Shown here in pieces: positions 51,372 through 58,804 of a stretch of DNA of 64,000 nt. The notes beneath the pieces are model-generated. The model made no database searches. It had not been told where the DNA came from and saw only the letters and a program-made list of their open reading frames with translations. The DNA is from Lentzea alba. Lineage in GTDB: Bacteria > Actinomycetota > Actinomycetes > Mycobacteriales > Pseudonocardiaceae. The stretch is taken from positions 186,001 to 250,000 of the forward strand of contig NZ_JAAMPJ010000010.1 of assembly GCF_011067745.1 (NCBI RefSeq). Reading direction: 5' to 3'. A program made the position numbers and the translations under genes. Positions within the stretch are counted from its first letter, which is position 1, and every line of letters begins with the position of its first letter.

Positions 51372-52427
51372 ATGACGAGTGCCGCCCTCCGCAGCAGGGC
51401 GTGGAAACTGCTTGAGCTGGTCACGACGCCGCTGCTGCCGTCCGACTACCTCGACCTGGTCAGCCCCCTCCGTGCGGGTGCTGACCTGCGAGGACGCATC
51501 GAGGCCGTGCATCGGGAGACCGATGACGCCGCGACCATCGTGATCCGGCCCGGCAAGGGCTGGCGCGGTCACGTCGCCGGCCAGTACGTCCGGATAGGCG
51601 TGGACGTCGACGGCGTGCGCCTGTGGCGTGCCTACTCGGTGACCTCACCGACCAGCCGGACAGACGGCCGCATCACGATCACCGTGAAGGCCATCCCGGA
51701 CGGCAAGGTCAGCAACCACCTGGTCCGCAGGATGAAGCCGGGCACGGTCATCCAGCTCGACCAGGCCTGCGGCGAGTTCGTGCTGCCGAAGGCCAAGCCC
51801 GCCAAGGTGCTCTACCTGACCGCCGGCAGCGGCATCACGCCCGCCATGGGCATGCTGCGCGACACCGAGTTCGACGACGTCGTGATGGTCCACTCCGCGC
51901 CGCGCAAACAAGACGTGATCTTCCGCAACGACCTGCACGACCTGGTCGCGGACGAGAAGCTGCGCCTGGTCGAGCTGCACACCGACACCGACGGCATGCT
52001 CGACGTCACCCGCCTCGAAGAGCTCGTGCCCGACTGGGCCGAACGCGAGACCTGGGCCTGCGGCCCGGCCGGCCTGCTCGACGCCGCCGAGGAGCACTGG
52101 GCCCGGCACGGCGTCACCGAGCGTCTGCACACCGAACGCTTCCGGCCCACCGTCGTCGTCGCCGGCGAGGGTGGCGAGGTCACCTTCAGCACCACCGGCA
52201 AGACCGTCGCCGCCGACGGCGCCACGCCGTTGCTGAACGTGGGCGAGGAGGCCGGCGTCCTGATGAAGTCCGGGTGCCGCATGGGCATCTGCTTCGGCTG
52301 CGTCACGCCGCTCCGCTCCGGCGCCGTCCGCGACCTGCGCACCGGCGAGATCACCGAAGGCGACACCGGCGTCCTCATCCAGACCTGCGTGTCCGCCGCG
52401 GCGGGCCCTTGCGACCTCGAACGCTGA
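51372..52427 (+). CDS. Ferredoxin-fused flavin reductase (Rv3230c-like) for desaturase
   Basis: A 351-residue electron-transfer protein: FAD-binding RAYSVTSP (~92-99), NAD(P)-binding LYLTAGSGITPAMGMLR (~157-173), and a C-terminal plant-type 2Fe-2S domain with CRMGICFGC (~304-312) and a distant TCVSAA. This layout matches Rv3230c, the reductase of the DesA3 stearoyl-CoA desaturase. GGAG precedes the ATG. The desaturase gene follows 70 bp later. Confidence 0.87.
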   Translation: MTSAALRSRAWKLLELVTTPLLPSDYLDLVSPLRAGADLRGRIEAVHRETDDAATIVIRPGKGWRGHVAGQYVRIGVDVDGVRLWRAYSVTSPTSRTDGRITITVKAIPDGKVSNHLVRRMKPGTVIQLDQACGEFVLPKAKPAKVLYLTAGSGITPAMGMLRDTEFDDVVMVHSAPRKQDVIFRNDLHDLVADEKLRLVELHTDTDGMLDVTRLEELVPDWAERETWACGPAGLLDAAEEHWARHGVTERLHTERFRPTVVVAGEGGEVTFSTTGKTVAADGATPLLNVGEEAGVLMKSGCRMGICFGCVTPLRSGAVRDLRTGEITEGDTGVLIQTCVSAAAGPCDLER

Positions 52428-52497
52428 CCCACCACAAACTTTCCCTCCCCCGCGAAGTGGCCCCATCCCCAGCCACTGCACTCCGAAAGCGAGCTTC

Positions 52498-53610
52498 ATG
52501 ACCGCCATCGACCCCACCGCCCACCTGACCGCGGAACAGATCGAGGAGCTCGGCCGCGAGCTCGACGCGATCCGCGACGAGGTGATCGCCAGCCGTGGCG
52601 AAAAAGACGCCGCCTACATCCGCAAGGTCATCTCGGCGCAGCGCAAGCTCGAGCTGACGAGCCGCGGCATCCTGCTGTTCTCGTTCTTCCCGCCGGCGTG
52701 GCTGATCGGCACCGCCGGTCTGTCCGTCGCGAAGATCATGGACAACATGGAGATCGGCCACAACATCCTGCACGGCCAGTGGGACTGGATGCGTGACCCG
52801 AAGATCCACTCCACCACCTGGGAGTGGGACCACGTCTCGCCCGCCGAGCAGTGGAAGCACTCGCACAACGAGCTGCACCACACGTACACCAACGTGATCG
52901 GCAAGGACAACGACCTCGGCTACGGCATCATGCGCGTCGACGAGGACCAGAAGTGGCACCCGATCCACCTCGGCCAGCCGGTGTGGAACTTCATCAACGC
53001 CTGCTTCTTCGAGTACGGCATCGCCGCGTACGACCTGGAGCTCGGCAAGAACCTGCACAAGCGCCGCCGCAACAACCCCGAGTTCCGCGCGCGGGCCAAG
53101 GCGGTCGGCCGCAAGATCCGCAAGCAGGTGCTCAAGGACTACGTGATCCACCCGCTGCTGTCCGGCCCGTCGTTCCTCACCACGCTCGCCGCGACGTTCA
53201 CCGCGAACCTGATCCGCAACCTCTGGTCGCACTCGGTGATCATGTGCGGGCACTTCCCCGAGGGCGTCCAGGTCTTCGAACGCCGGTCCATCAAGGGCGA
53301 GACGCGTGGCCAGTGGTACCTGCGCCAGATGATGGGTTCCGCGAACATCAGCGGCAGCAAGGCCATGCACTTCATGACCGGCAACCTGTCGCACCAGATC
53401 GAGCACCACCTGTTCCCGGACCTGCCGAGCAACCGGTACGCCGAGGTCGCGGTCAAGGTGCGCGCGCTGTTCGAGAAGTACGAGCTGGAGTACGTCACCG
53501 GCCCGCTGCCCAAGCAGGTCTTCTCCGCGTGGCGCAAGGTGTTCCGCCTGTCGCTGCCGAACAAGAAGGTCAAGACGCCCGAGCCCGAGAAGGAGCTCGT
53601 CGCCGCCTGA
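52498..53610 (+). CDS. Membrane fatty-acid desaturase (DesA3-like)
   Basis: A 370-residue di-iron desaturase with three histidine boxes: GHNILHG (~85-91), HSHNELHH (~120-127) and HQIEHHLFP (~299-307). Hydrophobic segments include LLFSFFPPAWLIGTAGL and LTTLAATFTANLI. DesA3-type enzymes make oleoyl-CoA from stearoyl-CoA in the membrane, using electrons from the adjacent reductase. A 6-bp GC hairpin (53642-53657) lies after the stop. Confidence 0.87.
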   Translation: MTAIDPTAHLTAEQIEELGRELDAIRDEVIASRGEKDAAYIRKVISAQRKLELTSRGILLFSFFPPAWLIGTAGLSVAKIMDNMEIGHNILHGQWDWMRDPKIHSTTWEWDHVSPAEQWKHSHNELHHTYTNVIGKDNDLGYGIMRVDEDQKWHPIHLGQPVWNFINACFFEYGIAAYDLELGKNLHKRRRNNPEFRARAKAVGRKIRKQVLKDYVIHPLLSGPSFLTTLAATFTANLIRNLWSHSVIMCGHFPEGVQVFERRSIKGETRGQWYLRQMMGSANISGSKAMHFMTGNLSHQIEHHLFPDLPSNRYAEVAVKVRALFEKYELEYVTGPLPKQVFSAWRKVFRLSLPNKKVKTPEPEKELVAA

Positions 53611-53641
53611 TCCCGGTAATGATTTAGATCTTTCGGCCGTA

Positions 53642-53657
53642 CCGGCGACACCGCCGG
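53642..53657 (+). terminator. Weak hairpin after desaturase gene
   Basis: CCGGCG-ACAC-CGCCGG, a 6-bp GC stem with 4-nt loop, 31 bp after the desaturase stop. Short, with no T tract, so only tentative. Confidence 0.35.
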
Positions 53658-53732
53658 GTTCGGTGAGATCCGTTCGTGGGGCCCGGATGTTGTACCCCTG
53701 CTGCTTGACCGGGCCCTCCGACGGAGGAACTC

Positions 53733-55508
53733 ATGCGAAGGGTCCATCTCGTCGCGGCTGCCCTGCTCACGGCCGCGACGATCATCACGCCTGTCTCGAA
53801 CGCGAACGCGGTCCCTGCCGCGATCACCGAGACGGTGTACGTCGAGTCCACAATCGACAGTGACGCGGACGGCAGGCTCGACCGGATAGCCGCGGACGTC
53901 ATGCGTCCGGACTCGGCCGAGCGGGTGCCGATCGTGATGGAGGCCAGCCCCTACTACGGGGAGCCCACCACCACGGCGATGAACGTGCCGCGCGGTTTCA
54001 AACGCTGGTACGACGAGTACTTCGTGCCGCGCGGCTACGCCGTCGTGGAGATGGAGATGCAAGGCACCGCGCGCTCGACCGGCTGCCCGACCACGGGCGG
54101 TCCCGAGGACACCGCGAGCGTGCGTGCGGTCGTCGACTGGCTCAACGGCCGCGCCAAGGCGTTCTACGCCGACGGCAGTCCCGCGGTCGCGAGCTGGAGC
54201 ACCGGCAACGTCGGCATGCTCGGCGTCTCCTACAACGGCACCCTGCCCAACGCGGCCGCGGCGGCGAACATCCCCGGTGTCAAGACGATCGTGCCGATCG
54301 CGGCGATCTCCAGCTGGTACGAGTACGCCCGTGACCAGGGCATCGGTTACAAGGGCTGGGACACCAACTATCCGACCTACCTCGCGAACTACGTCGTCAG
54401 TTCGACGCAGAAGGCGAAGTGCAAGCCGGTGTTCGACAAGCTGTCCGCCGATGACGGCGACGAGTCCTACGACTACACGTCGTTCTGGAAGGCCCGCGAC
54501 TACCGGGTGGGCGCGCGGAACGTGTCCGCGTCGGCGTTCGTGGTGCACGGCCAGTCGGACTGGAACGTCAAGCCGTCGCAGTTCGGCCGCTGGTGGAAGG
54601 AACTCGCGGACCGCGACGTGCCGCGCAAGATCTGGCTGCACCGCGGCGGTCACCTCGACCCGATCTCGTTCCGCCAGGCCGAGTGGCAGCGCGTGATGGG
54701 CCTGTGGATGGACCACTGGCTCAAGGGCGCCGACAACGGGATCATGAACGAGCCCATGGCCGACGTCCAGAAGCCCGACGGCAGCTGGGAACAGGCCGCC
54801 GCCTGGCCGCGTCCGGACACCAAGGACACCACGCTGTACTTCGGCCCGGCCGCCGAGGGCATGGCGGGTTCGCTGACCGCCACGCCGGTTGCCAGCGGGA
54901 CGCAACGTCTGGGGGACAACGCGAACCTCAGCGAGTCCATCATGATGGCCAACCCGGAGACGGCCGACTCGCGCCGGCTCGTCTACACGACGGCACCGCT
55001 CACCAAGGACGTACGGCTGTCCGGTGAGGTGCGCGTGACCGCTCAGATCACGTCGAACCGGCCGTCGACGCCGCTCACGGCGTTGCTGGTGGACTACGGT
55101 CCGAGCACCCAGGCCGTGCTCACCGACCGCAGCCCGTTCCAGCTCTCCACCGAGACGTGCGGGAAGACGGACCTGCGCAACCGCACCGGTTGTGCCCGTC
55201 CACCGGACGTCTCCGTGCAGGCGGTCACCGCGACGATGCTGACCAAGGGCGCCATCGACGCCAAGAACCGGTTGTCGCTGGAGTCACCGACGCCGGTGCC
55301 CACCGACGGGACCGCCGAGGTCAGCTGGCGGTTGCACCCCAGGGACGCGCTGATCCCCGCCGGCCACCGCATCGGCATCGTGATCGTCACCAACCACAAC
55401 GGGTACATCGGCCGGGACACCGGCGCGAGCGGTATCGCGCTGAACCTCTCGCTCGGCGTGAGCAAAGTGGCCCTACCGATCGTCGGGGGCGCGCTGAACA
55501 CCGAGTGA
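53733..55508 (+). CDS. Secreted X-Pro dipeptidyl-peptidase (S15/CocE-NonD family)
   Basis: A 591-residue serine hydrolase with a signal peptide (MRRVHLVAAALLTAATIITPVSNANA). Nucleophile Ser in GVSYNGTLPN (~residue 168), acid in VHGQSDWNVKPSQ, and His in HRGGHLDPISF, followed by a C-terminal jelly-roll region (~360-591). This is the S15 architecture. CGGAGGAAC precedes the ATG. It probably trims extracellular peptides. A 55-bp palindrome follows the stop within 2 bp. Confidence 0.86.
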   Translation: MRRVHLVAAALLTAATIITPVSNANAVPAAITETVYVESTIDSDADGRLDRIAADVMRPDSAERVPIVMEASPYYGEPTTTAMNVPRGFKRWYDEYFVPRGYAVVEMEMQGTARSTGCPTTGGPEDTASVRAVVDWLNGRAKAFYADGSPAVASWSTGNVGMLGVSYNGTLPNAAAAANIPGVKTIVPIAAISSWYEYARDQGIGYKGWDTNYPTYLANYVVSSTQKAKCKPVFDKLSADDGDESYDYTSFWKARDYRVGARNVSASAFVVHGQSDWNVKPSQFGRWWKELADRDVPRKIWLHRGGHLDPISFRQAEWQRVMGLWMDHWLKGADNGIMNEPMADVQKPDGSWEQAAAWPRPDTKDTTLYFGPAAEGMAGSLTATPVASGTQRLGDNANLSESIMMANPETADSRRLVYTTAPLTKDVRLSGEVRVTAQITSNRPSTPLTALLVDYGPSTQAVLTDRSPFQLSTETCGKTDLRNRTGCARPPDVSVQAVTATMLTKGAIDAKNRLSLESPTPVPTDGTAEVSWRLHPRDALIPAGHRIGIVIVTNHNGYIGRDTGASGIALNLSLGVSKVALPIVGGALNTE

Positions 55509-55509
55509 G

Positions 55510-55564
55510 GTTGATGAGGGGAGCTTTCCCAAACCTGAGGTTGAGGAAAGCTCCCCTCATCAAC
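55510..55564. repeat. 55-bp palindromic repeat, copy 2 (imperfect)
   Basis: Same layout as the copy at 40266-40320: 27-bp arms around one base (G at 55537), with two mismatches between arms near the tip. Begins 1 bp after the S15 peptidase stop and ends 25 bp before lgt, so it probably terminates the peptidase transcript. Confidence 0.88.
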
Positions 55565-55589
55565 GTCGTGGCCGGACTAGGGTGGCGCG

Positions 55590-56477
55590 ATGGTTTTGGG
55601 GGAAGCGCTCGCTGTCATACCGAGTCCGACTCAAGGGGTCTGGCACCTCGGACCGGTGCCCATCCGGGCTTATGCCTTCTGCATCATCGCCGGCGTCCTC
55701 GTCGCGGTGTGGCTCACCGAACGACGGTGGGTGCAGCGCGGCGGCAGACCCGGCGTCGTCAACCAGATCGCGACGTGGGCGGTGCCGTTCGGGATCGTCG
55801 GCGCCCGGCTGTACCACGTGGCCACGTCCTGGCAGCCGTACTTCGGCCCGGACGGCGACCCGATCAGCGCCCTGTACATCTGGGAGGGCGGCATGGGCGT
55901 CTGGGGCGCGATCGCGTTCGGCGCCCTCGGCGGCTGGATCGGCGCGCGCCGGGCCGGGGTGAGCCTGCCGCCGCTGGCCGACGCGGCCGCGCCGGGAATC
56001 GTGCTGGCACAGGGGATCGGGCGCCTGGGGAACTGGTTCAACAACGAGGTGTACGGCGGCCCGACCGACCTGCCGTGGGCGCTGCGGATCTACGAGTGGG
56101 ACCAGGGCGCCGGCCGTGCCGTCGTCGGAGCGGACGGACTGCCGGTCGTGCTGGGCACCTTCCACCCCGCGTTCCTCTACGAACTGCTGTGGGACTTCGG
56201 GGTGGCGGCCGTGGTGATCTGGGCGGACCGCCGGTTCCGGCTCGGGCACGGCCGGGCGTTCGGGCTGTACGTGGTGCTCTACACCGCGGGCAGGCTGTGG
56301 ATCGAGGCGCTGCGCGTCGACCCGGCGAACACCGTGCTGGGCCTGCGCCTGAACATCTGGACCTCCCTGCTGGTGGGCCTGGGTGCCGCCGCGCTCACCC
56401 TGCTGTCGGCACGGCGGCATCCGGGCCGCGAGGAGCTCAGCTCGGCTTCGGCGCCGAGTGGCCCGGCGGGCGGCTGA
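55590..56477 (+). CDS. lgt: Prolipoprotein diacylglyceryl transferase
   Basis: A 295-residue membrane enzyme that attaches diacylglycerol to lipobox cysteines. Conserved features: IPSPTQGVWHLGPVPIRAYA (~10-29), the YIWEGGMGVWGA loop (~95-106), signature GRLGNWFNNEVYG (~148-160) and HPAFLYELLWD (~195-205). About seven hydrophobic segments. It would process the lipoprotein encoded at 49132. In many actinomycetes lgt lies near trp genes; here it does not, suggesting a possible second copy. Confidence 0.9.
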   Translation: MVLGEALAVIPSPTQGVWHLGPVPIRAYAFCIIAGVLVAVWLTERRWVQRGGRPGVVNQIATWAVPFGIVGARLYHVATSWQPYFGPDGDPISALYIWEGGMGVWGAIAFGALGGWIGARRAGVSLPPLADAAAPGIVLAQGIGRLGNWFNNEVYGGPTDLPWALRIYEWDQGAGRAVVGADGLPVVLGTFHPAFLYELLWDFGVAAVVIWADRRFRLGHGRAFGLYVVLYTAGRLWIEALRVDPANTVLGLRLNIWTSLLVGLGAAALTLLSARRHPGREELSSASAPSGPAGG

Positions 56478-56531
56478 TCGCGTCGGTCAACTCAGCGAGC
56501 TTCCTGTTCTTCGTACTTGAAGCTGCGTGAC

Positions 56532-57191
56532 TCATGCGCCGGGCGTGACGAGACCGGTCTCGTAGGCGAGGACGACGGCCTGCGCGCGGTCCCGCAGTTC
56601 CAGCTTCGCGAAGATGCGCGCCACGTGCGTCTTGACCGTCGCCTCGCTCAACGTCAGATCGCCGGCGAGCTCGGAGTTCGACCGGCCGTGCCCTACCAAC
56701 GTCAGCACCTCCCGTTCCCGCGGGGTCAGCACGGCCAGATCCCGGTGCACAGCGGGTGCGGGAGGCGCGTCGGCGGCGAACCGTTCCACCAGCCGGCGGG
56801 TGATCGACGGCGCGAGCAACGCGTCACCGGTCTCGATCAGGCGCACGGCCGCGACGAGGTGTTCCGGCGTGACGTCCTTGAGCAGGAACCCGCTGGCGCC
56901 CGCGGCGAGCGCGTCGTAGACGTAGCGGTCGAGGTCGAACGTGGTCAGCATGAGGACACGGCAGTCACTCGACGAGCGCATGATCTGACGGGTGGCCTCC
57001 AGGCCGTCCATGGTGGGCATGCGGATGTCCATGAGCACGACGTCGGGTTTCAGGTCGCGCACGGCGGCCACCGCCTCGACGCCGTCGGCCGCCTCGCCCA
57101 CGACCTCGATGCCGCCCGAGGTGAGGATCATGCGGAAACCTATGCGCACGAACGCCTGGTCGTCGGCGATCACGACGCGGGGCGCGGTCAC
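56532..57191 (-). CDS. NarL/LuxR-family response regulator
   Basis: A 219-residue regulator: receiver domain with phospho-acceptor Asp in VVLMDIRMPTMDG (~54) and Lys in FLLKDV (~104), then a LuxR-type helix-turn-helix (LTPREREVLTLVGHG, SEATVKTHVARIFAKL). GTG start overlaps the kinase stop by 4 nt. Partner of the adjacent histidine kinase; candidate regulator of the divergent ABC transporter. Confidence 0.88.
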   Translation of the reverse strand: MTAPRVVIADDQAFVRIGFRMILTSGGIEVVGEAADGVEAVAAVRDLKPDVVLMDIRMPTMDGLEATRQIMRSSSDCRVLMLTTFDLDRYVYDALAAGASGFLLKDVTPEHLVAAVRLIETGDALLAPSITRRLVERFAADAPPAPAVHRDLAVLTPREREVLTLVGHGRSNSELAGDLTLSEATVKTHVARIFAKLELRDRAQAVVLAYETGLVTPGA

Positions 57192-57970
57192 GGGCGCTCG
57201 ATCGGGATCTTGGCGCGGACCCGGAACCCGCCGCCGAGCCGGCGGCGCGCGTCGAAGTCGCCGCCCAGCACCGCTACGCGTTCGCGCAGGCCCAGCAGAC
57301 CGCGACCGGGTCCGTCCTCAGTGGACGGCGGTGCGCCCGACAGCACGCTCGGGCCGCTGTTGAGCACCTCGATCCTGAGGTAGTTGTCCTGGTAGCGCAC
57401 CATGACCTCGGCTTGGCCGTGGCCGTGCTTCAACGCGTTCGTCAGCGCCTCCTGGACGATCCGGTACGCCGTCAGGTCGACACCGGACGGCAGCGGCCGC
57501 GGTTCGCCGGAGATGCGCACCTCCACCGGCAGGCCGGCGAAGCACATCCGGTCGATCAGGGAGCTCAGCCGGCTCAGTCCGGGTTGGGGCGACAGCAGAT
57601 CATCGCTGTCGGCGGCCGGGGCGAGCAGACCGAGCATGTGCCGCAGCTCGGTCATCGTGTCGCGGCCGGCGCTCTCGACCGCCAGCAACGCGTCGGTCGC
57701 CTCGCCCGCGCTCGTGTCGAGCACCCGGCGCGCCGCCCCGGCCTGCACCACCATGACGCTCACGTTGTGGCTCACGATGTCGTGCAGTTCGCGCGCGATC
57801 CTGGCGCGTTCGGCGTCCACGGCGGTGCGGGCGGCGGTTTCCCGTTCCCGTTCGAGCAGCCATCCTCGTTCTTCCACCGCACGGGTGTACGCACGTCGTG
57901 CCGCTGCCAGCCGCGTCGCGAGGAACACCGCGACCACACCGGCGACGACCGCCACCACCAGCTCCCACAC
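57188..57970 (-). CDS. NarL-type sensor histidine kinase (HisKA_3)
   Basis: A ~260-residue kinase. One N-terminal hydrophobic helix (ELVVAVVAGVVAVFLATRL), a coiled segment, phospho-acceptor His in ARELHDIVSHNVSVMV (~60), and HATPase motifs YRIVQEALTNALKHG (N box) and GRGLLGLRERVAVLGG (G box). I chose the GTG at 57970 (GGGAGAG upstream); ATG at 58006 adds 12 residues. A single short anchor suggests intramembrane sensing, often of cell-envelope stress. Confidence 0.82.
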   Translation of the reverse strand: MWELVVAVVAGVVAVFLATRLAAARRAYTRAVEERGWLLERERETAARTAVDAERARIARELHDIVSHNVSVMVVQAGAARRVLDTSAGEATDALLAVESAGRDTMTELRHMLGLLAPAADSDDLLSPQPGLSRLSSLIDRMCFAGLPVEVRISGEPRPLPSGVDLTAYRIVQEALTNALKHGHGQAEVMVRYQDNYLRIEVLNSGPSVLSGAPPSTEDGPGRGLLGLRERVAVLGGDFDARRRLGGGFRVRAKIPIERP

Positions 57971-58108
57971 CCCGCCACTCTCCCAGAGCGGGCCGCGGCC
58001 GCGCATCAAACCCCGGATGCAGCCCCTACATCTCCAGGATGACCCCGGCCGCGAGATTACCTCCCCGGACTGACGCTTCCCGCCGCTGAGCTGAGCAGGA
58101 TGGCGGTC

Positions 58109-58804
58109 ATGCAGAACGGGGACGCGGTCGTCGAGATGACGAACGTGCGCAAGGAGTACAGCGACTCGGTCGCACTGGACGGGCTGTCGCTGACCGTCCG
58201 GGCCGGGGAGGCGGTCGCGGTCATGGGGCCGTCCGGCAGCGGCAAGTCGACGCTGCTGAACATGATCGCGGGCCTCGACCGGCCGTCGTCCGGCTCGGTG
58301 GTGGTGCACGGCACCGATCTCGGGGTGCTCAGCGAGACGGGCCTCGCCCTGTTCCGGCGGCGCGGCATCGGCATGGTCTTCCAGTTCTTCAACCTGCTGG
58401 ACGACCTGTCGGCGCTGGACAACGTCGCGCTCGCCGCGCAGCTGACCGGCACGTCGGCGGGGCAGGCGCGCAAACGCGCGGTGGAACTGTTCGGCGAGCT
58501 CGGCATCGCGCACCGCAAGAACGTCTACCCGGCGCAGCTCAGCGGCGGAGAACGGCAGCGCGTCGCGGTCGCGCGGGCGTTGATGAACCGCCCGGCACTA
58601 CTGCTCGCCGACGAACCCACCGGTGCGTTGGACAGCAGGTCCGGCGAGCAGGTGATGGACCTGCTGCTCGACCTCAACCAGATCGGCCAGACGTTGTTGC
58701 TGGTCACGCACGACGAACGGCTCGCCACGCGGTGCGCGACGCGGTTGATCGAGGTCGTGGACGGACGGATCGCGCGCGAACACAGCTTGGAGCGCGCTCT
58801 GTGA
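58109..58804 (+). CDS. ABC transporter ATPase, MacB/LolD type
   Basis: A ~231-residue ATPase: Walker A GPSGSGKSTLLNMIAG (~41-56), Q-loop VFQFFNLLDDLSALDN, signature LSGGERQRVAVARAL and Walker B LLLADEPTGALDS. ATG at 58109 is preferred (AGGA 8 nt upstream); ATG at 58100 is possible. Overlaps the permease GTG by 4 nt. Divergent from the two-component system. Confidence 0.88.
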   Translation: MQNGDAVVEMTNVRKEYSDSVALDGLSLTVRAGEAVAVMGPSGSGKSTLLNMIAGLDRPSSGSVVVHGTDLGVLSETGLALFRRRGIGMVFQFFNLLDDLSALDNVALAAQLTGTSAGQARKRAVELFGELGIAHRKNVYPAQLSGGERQRVAVARALMNRPALLLADEPTGALDSRSGEQVMDLLLDLNQIGQTLLLVTHDERLATRCATRLIEVVDGRIAREHSLERAL

